DNA of 64,000 bases from Streptomyces roseifaciens (lineage in GTDB: Bacteria > Actinomycetota > Actinomycetes > Streptomycetales > Streptomycetaceae), in assembly GCF_001445655.1 (NCBI RefSeq), contig NZ_LNBE01000004.1, forward strand, positions 496,001 through 560,000, written 5' to 3'. Position 1 is the stretch's first letter. Every line of letters begins with the position of its first letter. The position numbers and the translations under genes are program-made. The notes under the pieces are model-generated. The model had not been told where the DNA came from and made no database searches. It saw only the letters and a list, made by a program, of their open reading frames with translations. Positions 35,830 to 46,027 of this stretch are shown here, piece by piece.

Positions 35830-36516
35830 ATGACGCACGTACAGCGGTCCGTCCAGCGCGCCGGTGAACGCTTCCGCGGCGGCGACCCGGACGCCGGGAT
35901 CGAGACCTGGCACGCCTTCTCCTTCTCCGGCTTCTACGACCCCGACAACGTGCGGTTCGGACCGCTCGCCGCCTGCAACGAGGAGCGGCTCGCCGCCGGC
36001 GCGGGCTTCGCGGAGCACCCGCACCGCGACGTCGAGATCGTCACGTGGGTGGTCGAGGGAGAGCTCACCCACGAGGACTCCACCGGGCACACCGAAATCG
36101 TGCGGCCCGGTGACGTGCAGCGGCTCAGCGCCGGCGCCGGCGTCCACCACTCGGAGCGGAACGAGGGCGGGGTGCCCCTGCGCTTCGTGCAGATGTGGCT
36201 GACCCCGTCGGAATACGGCGGCGAGCCCTCGTACGAGGTGGTGCGGGGCGTCGCCGACGATGCGTCCTACGTGTTGCCGGGGGCGGAGGCGGTGCTTCAT
36301 GTGCGGCGGCTCCGGGCCGGCGAGCGGGGGTCCCTGCCGGGGGCGCCGTGGGTGTACGTGCATGTCGTACGCGGTGATGTCCGGGTGGACGGCGATGTCC
36401 TGCGCCCGGGGGACGCTGCGCGACTGCTGGACGCCTCCGCCGTCGAGGTCGAGTCGCTCGGCGCCGATGCGGAGTTGCTGGTGTGGGAGATGCACGCCGA
36501 GCCTCACTTCGGGTGA
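35830..36516 (+). CDS. pirin-family bicupin protein
   Basis: 228-aa cupin protein. The metal-binding pattern is clear: GFAEHPHRDVEIVTWVVEGELTHEDS with three His, then a conserved RLSAGAGVHHSERNE. Pirins bind iron and have quercetin-dioxygenase-like or co-regulator activity. The C-terminal cupin half is shorter and lacks the His cluster, as usual. Divergent from fasR, so promoters overlap in the 57-bp gap. Confidence 0.88.
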   Translation: MTHVQRSVQRAGERFRGGDPDAGIETWHAFSFSGFYDPDNVRFGPLAACNEERLAAGAGFAEHPHRDVEIVTWVVEGELTHEDSTGHTEIVRPGDVQRLSAGAGVHHSERNEGGVPLRFVQMWLTPSEYGGEPSYEVVRGVADDASYVLPGAEAVLHVRRLRAGERGSLPGAPWVYVHVVRGDVRVDGDVLRPGDAARLLDASAVEVESLGADAELLVWEMHAEPHFG

Positions 36517-36545
36517 CCCGGCGCTTCGCGCACTCCCGACGAGGG

Positions 36546-37364
36546 TCAGGCCGGGCGCAGCTCGGCCAGGACCGCGTCCGTCAGGGCCGGCCAGACCTCG
36601 GTCGCCCACGGCCCGAACGCGCGGTCCGTCAGGGCGACGCACGCCGCACCCGCGGCGGGGTCCACCCACAGGAACGTCCCCGACTGCCCGAAGTGACCGA
36701 ACGTGCGGGGCGAGGACGACGCGCCCGTCCAGTGCGGGGACTTGCCGTCGCGGATCTCGAAGCCGAGGCCCCAGTCGTTCGGCCGCTGGTGCCCGTAGCC
36801 GGGCAGGATCCCGGTGAGGCCGGGGAAGGCCACCGACGTCGCCCCGGCCACCGTCTCCGGCGAGAGCAGCCGCGGCGCCTGCAGCTCCGCGGCGAAGCGC
36901 ACCAGGTCGGCGACGGTGGAGACGCCGTCCTTGGCGGGCGAGCCCGGGAGGTCCGTCGCCGTCATGCCCAGCGGCTCCAGCACCGCCTCCCGCAGGTAGT
37001 CCGCGAAGGGGATGTCCGTGGCCTTGGCGATGTGGTCGCCGAGCACCTCGAAGCCGGCGTTGGAGTAGAGCCGCCGCGTGCCCGGCTCCGCCATGGCCCG
37101 GTGCTCGTCGAAGGCCAGCCCGGAGGTGTGGGCGAGGAGGTGGCGGACCGTCGAGCCCGCGGGACCGGCCGGCTCGTCCAGCTCGACCGCGCCCTCCTCG
37201 ACGGCGACGAGCGCGGCGTAGGCGGCGAGCGGTTTGGTGACGGAGGCCAGCGGGAAGCGGTGCTCCACCGGGCCGTGGGCGCCCACCGTCGTGCCGTCGG
37301 CCCGTACGACCGCCGCCGCAGCGGTGTCCACCGGCCAGTTCTCGATCATCCGCAGGCTCTGCAT
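36546..37364 (-). CDS. serine hydrolase of the beta-lactamase/penicillin-binding fold
   Basis: 272-aa protein of the class C beta-lactamase clan. SxxK in LASVTKPLAAY (about residue 42), YxN in RLYSNAGFEVLG (about 105) and a KTG-equivalent HFGQSGTFLWV near residue 225. No signal peptide, so it is probably a cytoplasmic esterase or peptidase rather than a resistance enzyme. Alone between pirin and a MerR regulator. Confidence 0.85.
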   Translation of the reverse strand: MQSLRMIENWPVDTAAAAVVRADGTTVGAHGPVEHRFPLASVTKPLAAYAALVAVEEGAVELDEPAGPAGSTVRHLLAHTSGLAFDEHRAMAEPGTRRLYSNAGFEVLGDHIAKATDIPFADYLREAVLEPLGMTATDLPGSPAKDGVSTVADLVRFAAELQAPRLLSPETVAGATSVAFPGLTGILPGYGHQRPNDWGLGFEIRDGKSPHWTGASSSPRTFGHFGQSGTFLWVDPAAGAACVALTDRAFGPWATEVWPALTDAVLAELRPA

Positions 37365-37428
37365 GGATCCGAGCCTATCCCGGCCGCGCCGCCCGGCCGC
37401 TCCGGCCAAGATTCCCCCAAGAGTTCGC

Positions 37429-37459
37429 TTGCCTGGAGTGCACTCGAACTCTCTAGCGT
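37429..37459 (+). promoter_or_regulatory. MerR-type promoter with 19-bp spacer and palindromic operator
   Basis: A -35 TTGCCT (37429-37434) and -10 TAGCGT (37454-37459) are separated by 19 bp, the over-long spacing typical of MerR-activated promoters. The spacer contains the perfect palindrome GAGTGCACTC (37436-37445). It drives the MerR gene and the downstream aldo/keto reductase. Confidence 0.75.
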
Positions 37460-37514
37460 TGTGGCCATCGCAAGGGCAACGACTGCGAACGCCCGCGAAA
37501 CAGGGGGAAGCTCG

Positions 37515-38000
37515 ATGACCGTCTTGGACACCGCACCGACCGTCGTGGACACCGCACCGCCGGCCGCCGTGTGCACCGTGCTGGAGCGGCAGCGCCACAG
37601 CCGCCCGGCGGGGCGCGACCGCTACACGATCAGCGAAGTGGCGGACTGCACGGGGCTGTCGGTCCACACGCTGCGCTGGTACGAGCGGATCGGGCTGATG
37701 CCGCACGTGGACCGCTCGCACACCGGCCAGCGCCGCTACACGGACCGGGACCTGGACTGGCTGGACCTGGTGGGGCGGCTCCGCCTGACCGGCATGCCGG
37801 TGGCCGACATGGTCCGCTACGCGCGGCTCGTCCGCGAGGGCGAGCACACGCTGGCCGAGCGGGAACGGCTGCTGACCGCGCACCGGGAGGACGTCCGCAA
37901 GCGCATCGCCGAGCTGCGCAGCACCCTCGAGGTACTGGACTACAAGATCGACATATACGCCGACGCCCGGCGACGGGCCGAGGCCGCCGAAGGGGCCTGA
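37515..38000 (+). CDS. MerR-family transcriptional regulator
   Basis: 161-aa activator with an N-terminal extension of about 35 residues before the winged-helix (TISEVADCTGLSVHTLRWYERIGLMPHV, about residues 37-65) and a coiled-coil dimerisation helix after residue 105. No Cys cluster for metal binding is evident, so a small organic ligand or redox signal is more likely. Autoregulation through the 19-bp-spacer promoter upstream is inferred. The aldo/keto reductase starts 7 bp after the stop and is the probable target. Confidence 0.92.
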   Translation: MTVLDTAPTVVDTAPPAAVCTVLERQRHSRPAGRDRYTISEVADCTGLSVHTLRWYERIGLMPHVDRSHTGQRRYTDRDLDWLDLVGRLRLTGMPVADMVRYARLVREGEHTLAERERLLTAHREDVRKRIAELRSTLEVLDYKIDIYADARRRAEAAEGA

Positions 38001-38007
38001 CGCACCG

Positions 38008-39033
<1,026 letters not shown>

Positions 39034-39097
39034 CACGGCGCGAGTGACAGGGCACGGGTGAAGACGGCGCGGGCAGGGCAGCGCGGGTGACGTCCCG

Positions 39098-39775
39098 TCA
39101 CTGCCCGCCCGGGGCCACCAGCCCCGACTCGTAGGCGAAGATCACCGCCTGGGCGCGGTCGCGCAGGTCCAGCTTGGCCAGGACCCGGCCGATGTGCGTC
39201 TTGACGGTCTGCTCGGCGAGCACCAGGGACGCCGCGATCTCCTGGTTGGACAGTCCTCGCGCGATGAGTTCGAGGACCTCGGTCTCGCGCGGCGTGAGCC
39301 CGTTCAGCCGCAGGGACGGGCCCTTGCGGCGGGCGGGGCGCTGCTTGGCGAAGTCGGCGATCAGACGGCGCGTCACGGACGGGGCCAGCAGGGCCTCCCC
39401 GGCGGCCACGACCCGCACCGCCGAGATCAGGTCCGCGGGCGGGGCGTCCTTCAGCAGGAAGCCGGAGGCTCCCGCGCGCAGCGCCTCGTAGACGTAGTCG
39501 TCCACGTCGAACGTCGTCAGCATCAGCACCTTCGGGCGGTGGTGCACGCCGGGCGGGGGGTCGAGGAGGCGCCGTGCGGCCTCCAGCCCGTCCATCTCGG
39601 GCATCCGGACGTCCATCAGCACGACGTCCGGGTGGGCGCTGCGGCCCAGCTCCACGCCCTGCCGCCCGTCCGCGGCGTCGCCGACGACGTCGATGTCGGG
39701 CTGCGCGGCCAGCAGCGCGGCGAAGCCCGCCCGCACCATGGCCTGGTCGTCGACGATGATCACCTTGATGGTCAT
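39098..39775 (-). CDS. LuxR-family response regulator
   Basis: 225-aa NarL-type regulator. Receiver domain with the acidic pocket IIVDDQ, the phospho-acceptor Asp in VVLMDVRMPEMDG (about residue 54) and Lys in FLLKDAPP; C-terminal LuxR helix-turn-helix LTPRETEVLELIARGLSNQEIAASL...VKTHIGRVL. Its ATG overlaps the stop of the histidine kinase gene by 4 bases. Target genes are unknown. Confidence 0.94.
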   Translation of the reverse strand: MTIKVIIVDDQAMVRAGFAALLAAQPDIDVVGDAADGRQGVELGRSAHPDVVLMDVRMPEMDGLEAARRLLDPPPGVHHRPKVLMLTTFDVDDYVYEALRAGASGFLLKDAPPADLISAVRVVAAGEALLAPSVTRRLIADFAKQRPARRKGPSLRLNGLTPRETEVLELIARGLSNQEIAASLVLAEQTVKTHIGRVLAKLDLRDRAQAVIFAYESGLVAPGGQ

Positions 39776-41139
39776 GCGGTGCGGGAGTCCTCTTCTGTTC
39801 CTGTGGTGCCCGTGAGTGTTTCCGTGGGGAATTCCGTGCCCGGCTCCGCGGCGAGCGGGAGCCGGGCGGCGACGCGGAAGCCGCCGCCGTCCAGCGGGCC
39901 GGTGTCGAGCGTGCCGCCGACCAGGCGCACCCGCTCCCGCATGCCGATCAGGCCGTGGCCCGTGCCGCCGGTCTCCACCGGCGGCGCGTCCCGGTCCGCC
40001 GCGGCGGTGTTGACGACCAGCACCACCAGACCCGTGCCGGCCTCGTCGACGGACACCGACACCCGCGTGTCCGCCCCCGGCGCGTGCCGGACGACGTTGG
40101 ACAGGGCCTCCTGGACGATGCGGTACGCGGAGAGGTCCACGGTCTGCGGCACGGCGTCCGGCACGGGATCCGGCATGGCCAGCTCCACCGGCAGCCCGGA
40201 CCGCACGGTCGCCTCGACCAGCTGCGGGATCCGCGCGACGCCCGGCTGCGGCGCCCGCTCGGCCCCGCCCGCGCCTGCGCCCGAGGCGTCCTCGCTGCGC
40301 AGCACCCCCAGCAGCCGTCGCATCTCGGTCAGCGACTCCCGCGCCGTGGCGGCGATCGTGCCGAACTCCTCGCGCGCCTGCTCCGGCAGGCCCTCGATGC
40401 GGTACGGGGCGCTGTCCGCCTGCACGGTGATCACCGACATGTGGTGGGCGACGACGTCGTGCAGCTCGCGGGCGATGCGGGTGCGCTCCTCCAGCAGGGT
40501 GCGCCGGGCCCGCTCGGCCTCGCTGATGGTCTCCTGCTCCGCCAGCGCCCGCCGTGCGTCGCCGCGCTCGCGCAGGGCCCCGGCGAGCAGCATCAGGATG
40601 CCGCCGGTCACGAACAGGGTGATCCAGACGTTGGTGGAGCTGCGCTCCGGCACCAGGCCCCGCAGGACCGCGCCCGAGACGCCCGTGGCGAGCCAGACGG
40701 CGACGAGCGTCGGGCGCCGCTCCCGCATGCCGACCGCGAGCATCAGCAGCAGCAGGCCGATCACGGCCGTCGGCGGCCACGGCCACGGCCAGTCGCCGTT
40801 CACCGGCTCGGCCAGCGCGGCCACCGCCGCCACGAGGCTCGCCGTGAAGGCGATGGCCCAGGCGATCAGGGGCCTGCGGACGGCGATGAGCAGGGGCACG
40901 GTCTGGGCGATGCCGAGGGACAGCGCGAGGCCGAAGCCCAGGCCGTAGGCCTCCGCCAGGTTGTGAGCCGTCAGCGGCAGCAGCAGGGCGGTGAACGGCC
41001 AGGCGATCACGTAGGGCAGCCTCCGCACCCAGCGCCGGCGCGACCGGCCGCACAGCGGCACGGGCGGCCCGGCGGGGGTGCAGACGTCGACCACGAAGGC
41101 GCGCGCCCGCGCGAGGGGGGCAGGAGGTGACTGGATCAT
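39772..41139 (-). CDS. sensor histidine kinase (HisKA_3 type)
   Basis: 455-aa membrane kinase with four to six transmembrane helices in the first 190 residues, a dimerisation/phospho-acceptor region RTRIARELHDVVAHHMSVITVQ (His at about 245) and an ATP-binding domain with GTGHGLIGMRERV. No large extracytoplasmic domain, so it may sense membrane state. Translationally coupled to its response regulator. Confidence 0.93.
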   Translation of the reverse strand: MIQSPPAPLARARAFVVDVCTPAGPPVPLCGRSRRRWVRRLPYVIAWPFTALLLPLTAHNLAEAYGLGFGLALSLGIAQTVPLLIAVRRPLIAWAIAFTASLVAAVAALAEPVNGDWPWPWPPTAVIGLLLLMLAVGMRERRPTLVAVWLATGVSGAVLRGLVPERSSTNVWITLFVTGGILMLLAGALRERGDARRALAEQETISEAERARRTLLEERTRIARELHDVVAHHMSVITVQADSAPYRIEGLPEQAREEFGTIAATARESLTEMRRLLGVLRSEDASGAGAGGAERAPQPGVARIPQLVEATVRSGLPVELAMPDPVPDAVPQTVDLSAYRIVQEALSNVVRHAPGADTRVSVSVDEAGTGLVVLVVNTAAADRDAPPVETGGTGHGLIGMRERVRLVGGTLDTGPLDGGGFRVAARLPLAAEPGTEFPTETLTGTTGTEEDSRTA

Positions 41140-41248
41140 GACCCCTTCAGCCTAGGCCGCCGCCCGGGCACGGGCGTCACCCCAGGGTGGGGGCTCGTGG
41201 GTCATACCGGGGTAGCACCGGTAGCAGCCGCGCACGGGGCACGGACGG

Positions 41249-42109
41249 TCACAGCTCGGCGAGCAGCTGGGCCTTCTTCGCGCTGAACTCGTCGTCCGTG
41301 AGCAGCCCCGCGTCGTGCAGCGCGCCCAGGTGGCGGATGCGGTCGGCGATGCCGCCCGGGTCGGGCCGGGCGGCCGGGACGCGCGCGCCCGGCGAGGCCG
41401 GGGAGGCGGCCCGGACGGCCTGCAGGACGGCCGCGGCGAACGGCAGCGACTCGTGGAGGAGCCCGTAGCCCATGCCGAAGACGACGGCCGCCGGATCCTG
41501 GTCGGCCTGGCCCGGTGGCCCGCCCTCGGCGCCGCGCGGCACCAGCCGCAGATAGCCGCCGGCGATCTCGGGGGAGCGCCACTGGACGCCCGAGAGCTCC
41601 TCGACGGCGAACCGCTGGTCGCCGGCCTTCCACTTGGCGGAGGACGCGCCCGTCCAGAACCACCGGAAGGCGACGGAGGCGCCGTCGAAGGAGGCCTTGC
41701 CGTCGTAGGCCTTGAAGGACGCCGGGGGAGTGGGTGCCGCGACCAGGGGGCGCTGGGCGGGCACGGCCGCGTCCGGGCCCAGCGCGGCCCGTATCTCGTC
41801 GGCGTAGTACTCGGCGAGGGCGTCGCGCTCGGCGGGCAGCACCAGCCGGTAGGGGTCGCTGCCCTCCTTGAGCTGGCCGTCGGCGACGTCCATCAGCGGA
41901 TCGGCGCCCGGTCTCGGCACCGCACGCAGTACCACCGTCCCGCGCTTCCCCGGGGCCTGCTCGACGGCCGCGAGCGCCTCGTAGGGGATGCGTCGTTCAC
42001 CGAGCGCCTGGAGCAGCTTCGGTGTGCGGATCCCCCGTTCGAAGCGGATGAGCACGGAGTCGGTGTCGAACTCCCAGACGGTGTGGAAACCCGTCAGCAC
42101 ATCACCCAT
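41249..42109 (-). CDS. DUF4429 domain protein with C-terminal SHOCT motif
   Basis: 286-aa cytoplasmic protein with two PH-like DUF4429 repeats (about residues 8-110 and 130-215; the second begins FKAYDGKASFDGASVAF) and a C-terminal SHOCT segment IRHLGALHDAGLLTDDEFSAKK. SHOCT is an oligomerisation module. Function unknown. Lies between a two-component kinase and an exported hydrolase on the same strand, with gaps over 100 bp, so probably monocistronic. Confidence 0.85.
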   Translation of the reverse strand: MGDVLTGFHTVWEFDTDSVLIRFERGIRTPKLLQALGERRIPYEALAAVEQAPGKRGTVVLRAVPRPGADPLMDVADGQLKEGSDPYRLVLPAERDALAEYYADEIRAALGPDAAVPAQRPLVAAPTPPASFKAYDGKASFDGASVAFRWFWTGASSAKWKAGDQRFAVEELSGVQWRSPEIAGGYLRLVPRGAEGGPPGQADQDPAAVVFGMGYGLLHESLPFAAAVLQAVRAASPASPGARVPAARPDPGGIADRIRHLGALHDAGLLTDDEFSAKKAQLLAEL

Positions 42110-42224
42110 GCCGTCATCGTATGCGTCGCCCGCTCGCGCGTCCCCCCTGCGGGGAGCGGGGAGCTACGCGCGTCGTCCGTCCGCGCGGCCCCGCCCGGCG
42201 TGCGGCCCGGCCCGGCTCGTACCG

Positions 42225-43445
42225 CTATGCGCCTTCGGTGCAGGAGGCGTCCGCGTCCGCGCAGGCGACCGTCGCGGGGGCGCCGACGCCGATGCCGGCG
42301 AAGTTGGCGAGGCTCGTCGTGCCGGGCTCGAAGTACCCGGCGTGGCCCTCCGCGCCGTGGGCGGACAGCACCCGCGCGCCGAAGGCCTGCGAGACGGGGT
42401 CGGCACCGTGGCCGAGGCCGCCGACCTCCAGGTGGGGAACGCCCTGGATCCAGTCGTCCGGGTCGCGCATGGCCCATATCCGGGCGCTGGTCCGCAGCTC
42501 GGAGACGTGCTCGGCGCGCATCCCGGGGCTGCCGGCCACCGCCACGTCGGTGACCCGGGGCGACATCTCACGCGCGGCGACGCCGCACACCACCGAGCCG
42601 TAGCTGTGGCAGAAGAGGGAGACCCGCGAGGTGCCGGGCAGCGCCCGCACGGCGGCGCGCAGCCGCAGGGCGCCCTCGGCGGCGAGCTTGCCGGTGGCGG
42701 CGTCCATGCCCACGCCGGCGGGCGAGGTGTAGTCGGCCCAGGCGATGACGGCCGTACGGATGCGGGGGGCAGTCTTGCGCTCGGCGGCGTAGAGGGAGCG
42801 GGCCATGCCCACGGGGGCGCTGTAGGCCCGCTGGGACTTCTCGAACGTCAGCAGGTTGGTGTCGACGCCGGGGACGACGACGGAGACCCGCTCGGCCCGG
42901 TCGAGGTCGCCGATGACCTCCGCGACCCGGCCGGCGCCGGTGGGGTCGAAGGCGAGGATGTGCCGCCCGCCCTCGCGCAGGGACTCGAAGCGGTGCATGC
43001 GGCGCACGGCCTCCTGGCGGCCCACCGGGCTGAGGCCGCTCGCGTGGCTGCGGCGCTTCTCGACCGCGCGCGCCCGGTCCAGGGCGACGCGGTTGGCGCG
43101 GTAGCGCAGGGCGGTCGGAGCGCCGTTGAGGTTGCCGACGACGAAGGGGTGGTCGTCGGCGAGCCGGGCCTGCTGGGCACCGGTGAGGGAGGCGAAGAAG
43201 CGGGCCACGGCGTCGGGGGCCGTCCCCGGGGCCGGCAGCGGTCTGCCGGCCATGGAGCCGTGCAGCCAGGCGCTGAGCGAGACCGTACGGGCGTCCCCGG
43301 CCGCCTTGTGGCTTCTGACGGCCGTCCAGCCGGTCGTCCCGAGCATCACGAACACCACGGCCAGGGCGAGCAGTGCGCGCCACACGGTGGCCGTGGTCGT
43401 CCACGGTACGGAGGAGGGGGAGCCGAGCTCCGGGAAGGAAGTCAC
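42225..43445 (-). CDS. membrane-anchored alpha/beta hydrolase (DUF1023-like)
   Basis: 406-aa protein with an N-terminal membrane helix (about residues 18-42), a helical cap region, and an alpha/beta-hydrolase core. The nucleophile elbow reads SLFCHSYGSVVCG (about residue 290) and the late catalytic His is probably in LSAHGAEGHAGYF. This arrangement is typical of actinobacterial DUF1023 (TAP-like) hydrolases of unknown substrate, facing outside the cell. Confidence 0.85.
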   Translation of the reverse strand: MTSFPELGSPSSVPWTTTATVWRALLALAVVFVMLGTTGWTAVRSHKAAGDARTVSLSAWLHGSMAGRPLPAPGTAPDAVARFFASLTGAQQARLADDHPFVVGNLNGAPTALRYRANRVALDRARAVEKRRSHASGLSPVGRQEAVRRMHRFESLREGGRHILAFDPTGAGRVAEVIGDLDRAERVSVVVPGVDTNLLTFEKSQRAYSAPVGMARSLYAAERKTAPRIRTAVIAWADYTSPAGVGMDAATGKLAAEGALRLRAAVRALPGTSRVSLFCHSYGSVVCGVAAREMSPRVTDVAVAGSPGMRAEHVSELRTSARIWAMRDPDDWIQGVPHLEVGGLGHGADPVSQAFGARVLSAHGAEGHAGYFEPGTTSLANFAGIGVGAPATVACADADASCTEGA

Positions 43446-43543
43446 CGCGAAACACAGTAGGAGAAACGCGGCGGCGACTGCGAAGTCCGTGAGCTATCTC
43501 ACGTTTGAGTGTGGGTAATTGGGCACATGCGTGGGTTTCTCGA

Positions 43544-44227
43544 TCAAGCGCGCCAGTTTCCGGCCAAAGCCGGACCCAGCTGGTCCAGATAAGCCACGGT
43601 GAGCAGCCGGAGATCCTCCAGACCGCCCTCCCCGCGCTCGCCCCAGATCCTCGCCGTGACGCGCATCACCCCGCCGAACGCCGCCACGAGCACGTGCGGC
43701 CGCGGGTCGGCGCCCAGGTCCAGGCCCTCGCGCCGGGCGATCTCGCAGGTCAGCTGCTCCTCCACCTCGGAGAGCTTCCGCAGCCGCGCCGCCAGCAGCT
43801 GGGGCGTCGACTCGATCATCCGGTACATGCGCAGGTGCAGTTCGAGCGGCACGACCGACTCGATGACCTCGCCCGCGCCCTCCCAGGTGGCGAGCACGGC
43901 GCCGCGCAGCGCGGGCAGCGGCGCCTCGGCCGCCGGGCGGGAGCGCAGCGTGGCCAGGAAGAGGGCGTCCACGGAGGTCTGCATGGCCAGCGCGACCTCT
44001 TCCTTGTTCGCGAAGTAGCGGAAGAAGGTGCGCTGGGAGACCTCCGCGGCCTCGGCGATCTCGTCGACGGTGGTGCGTTCGTAGCCCTTGAGGGCGAACA
44101 GCTCCAGGGCGGACCGGATGAGGGTGTCCCGCGTGCGCCGCTTCTTGCGCTCGCGCAGACCGGACGGTGGCGCCGTACGGGCCGCCGAGTCCTCGATCGC
44201 CGGCATCGCTCGTCTCTCCTCCGCCAC
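43544..44227 (-). CDS. TetR-family transcriptional regulator
   Basis: 227-aa repressor. The N-terminal helix-turn-helix runs RTRDTLIRSALELFALKGYERTTVDEIAEAAEVSQRTFFRYFANKEEV (read at residues 32-80 in parts), and the C-terminal ligand domain is all-helical. Divergent from an MFS multidrug transporter across a 92-bp gap with palindromes, so it is the probable repressor of that pump. Confidence 0.9.
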   Translation of the reverse strand: MAEERRAMPAIEDSAARTAPPSGLRERKKRRTRDTLIRSALELFALKGYERTTVDEIAEAAEVSQRTFFRYFANKEEVALAMQTSVDALFLATLRSRPAAEAPLPALRGAVLATWEGAGEVIESVVPLELHLRMYRMIESTPQLLAARLRKLSEVEEQLTCEIARREGLDLGADPRPHVLVAAFGGVMRVTARIWGERGEGGLEDLRLLTVAYLDQLGPALAGNWRA

Positions 44228-44260
44228 GTTTGTGCTGCTCAGAATAGCCGCGCAGAAAAG

Positions 44261-44298
44261 TGACAGGCGTCAGCGGATGCGGTCGACAGCCAATTGGC
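44261..44298. promoter_or_regulatory. candidate TetR operators in the efflux promoter region
   Basis: Two dyads lie between the divergent genes: TGACAGGCGTCA (44261-44272, 4-bp arms) and the perfect 10-bp palindrome GCCAATTGGC (44289-44298). Spacing to both starts fits repressor binding over both promoters. Confidence 0.5.
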
Positions 44299-44319
44299 AG
44301 GCACTGACATAATTCTCCC

Positions 44320-45912
44320 ATGACGTCTCAGACCGCTGTCGCCGAGGCGCAGCCGGACCTCGGGCCCCGCAAGGGGCTCCGCGGCCACCCGTGGCTGACC
44401 CTCGTCTCCGTGGCGATAGGCGTGATGATGGTCGCGCTCGACGGCACGATCGTCGCCGTCGCGAATCCCGTCATCCGGGATGACCTCCACGCCTCGCTCG
44501 CCGATGTCCAGTGGATAACCAACAGCTACCTCCTCGCCCTCGCGGTCGCGCTGATCACCGCGGGCAAGCTGGGTGACCGCTTCGGTCACCGGCTGACCTT
44601 CCTCATAGGTACCACCGGCTTCGCCGTCGCCTCCGGAGCCATCGCGCTCTCCGGCAGCGTGTCGGCCGTCGTCGCCTTCCGGGTCCTGCAGGGCCTGTGC
44701 GGGGCGCTGCTCATGCCGGCCGCGCTCGGCCTGCTGCGCGCCACCTTCCCGGCCGAGAAGCTCAACATGGCCGTCGGCATCTGGGGCATGGTGATCGGCG
44801 TCTCGACCGCCGGCGGCCCGATCCTCGGCGGCGTCCTCGTCGAGCACGTCAACTGGCAGTCCGTCTTCTTCATCAACGTGCCGGTCGGCGCCCTCGCGCT
44901 CGCCCTGGGCCTGGTGATCCTCAAGGACCACCGCTCCGACCACGCCCCGCGCTCCTTCGACCTCCCCGGCATCGGCCTGCTCTCGGCCGGGATGTTCTGC
45001 CTCGTCTGGGCGCTGATCAAGGCCCGGGAGTGGAGCTGGGGAGATGGCAAGACCCTGCTGTTCCTGGGCGGAGCGGCCCTCGCCCTCGTCCTGTTCGTCC
45101 TGTGGGAGACCAAGGCCCGCGAGCCGCTGCTGCCGCTGCGCCTCTTCCGCTCCGTACCGCTGAGCGCGGGCACCGCCCTGATGCTGCTGATGGCCTTCGC
45201 CTTCATCGGCGGGCTGTTCTTCGTCACCTTCTACCTGCAGAACGTGCACGGCATGAGCCCGGTCGACTCGGGTCTGCACCTCCTTCCCCTGACCGGCATG
45301 ATGATCGTCGCCTCGCCGGTCGCGGGCGCGCTCATCACCCGGGTCGGGCCCCGGGTCCCGCTGGTCGTCGGCATGCTGCTGACCACCGTCGCGTGCTTCG
45401 GCATGTCCCGGCTGGAGGCCGGCTCCGGCACGGGCGTGATGTCGGTGTGGTTCGCCCTCTTCGGCCTCGGCCTGGCCCCGGTCATCGTCGGCGCGACCGA
45501 GGTCATCGTCGGCAACGCCCCGCTGGAGCACGCGGGCGTCGCGGGCGGCCTGCAGCAGGCCGCCATGCAGGTGGGCGGCTCGCTCGGGACGGCCGTGCTG
45601 GGCGCCGTCATGGCCGCCCGGGTCGACAGCGCCCTGCCCGGCAAGTGGGCCGGTGCCGGGCTGCCCCCGGGCAGGCCGGAGGAGATGGCGCAGGCGGCCG
45701 ACGCCGTGGCCGTCGGTGTGCCGCCGGTGCCGCCGGGGACGCCGCCGGACGTGGCCGGGAAGATCACGGGCATCGCGCATGACACTTTCGTGTCAGGGAT
45801 GAGCCTGTCCTTCACCGTCGCGGGCATCGTCGCGGCCGTCGCCGCCGTGGTCGCCCTGTTCACCAAGCGCGGATCCACCCCCGGGGCCGCGGCCGGGGCG
45901 GGTCACATCTGA
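44320..45912 (+). CDS. MFS multidrug efflux transporter, DHA2 family
   Basis: 530-aa transporter with 14 predicted membrane helices, the drug:H+ antiporter-2 layout. Motif A-like GKLGDRFGHRLTF lies after helix 2 and motif C-like GIWGMVIGVSTAGGPILGG near residue 160. Similar pumps in Streptomyces export antibiotics or dyes. Regulated, most likely, by the divergent TetR gene. Ends at a 10-bp hairpin terminator. Confidence 0.93.
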   Translation: MTSQTAVAEAQPDLGPRKGLRGHPWLTLVSVAIGVMMVALDGTIVAVANPVIRDDLHASLADVQWITNSYLLALAVALITAGKLGDRFGHRLTFLIGTTGFAVASGAIALSGSVSAVVAFRVLQGLCGALLMPAALGLLRATFPAEKLNMAVGIWGMVIGVSTAGGPILGGVLVEHVNWQSVFFINVPVGALALALGLVILKDHRSDHAPRSFDLPGIGLLSAGMFCLVWALIKAREWSWGDGKTLLFLGGAALALVLFVLWETKAREPLLPLRLFRSVPLSAGTALMLLMAFAFIGGLFFVTFYLQNVHGMSPVDSGLHLLPLTGMMIVASPVAGALITRVGPRVPLVVGMLLTTVACFGMSRLEAGSGTGVMSVWFALFGLGLAPVIVGATEVIVGNAPLEHAGVAGGLQQAAMQVGGSLGTAVLGAVMAARVDSALPGKWAGAGLPPGRPEEMAQAADAVAVGVPPVPPGTPPDVAGKITGIAHDTFVSGMSLSFTVAGIVAAVAAVVALFTKRGSTPGAAAGAGHI

Positions 45913-45937
45913 GCCTGTCCGGACTGCTTCCCCTATC

Positions 45938-45960
45938 AGGGCCCCGCACCGCGGGGCCCT
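45938..45960 (+). terminator. terminator after the MFS gene
   Basis: Perfect 10-bp stem AGGGCCCCGC/GCGGGGCCCT with a 3-base loop, followed by CTT, 26 bp after the stop. Confidence 0.8.
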
Positions 45961-46027
45961 CTTGGCAGCTCCGATCACTCCCGTCAGGATGCGGAATGCA
46001 ACACAGTCGACACAGGGAGTGATGCTC

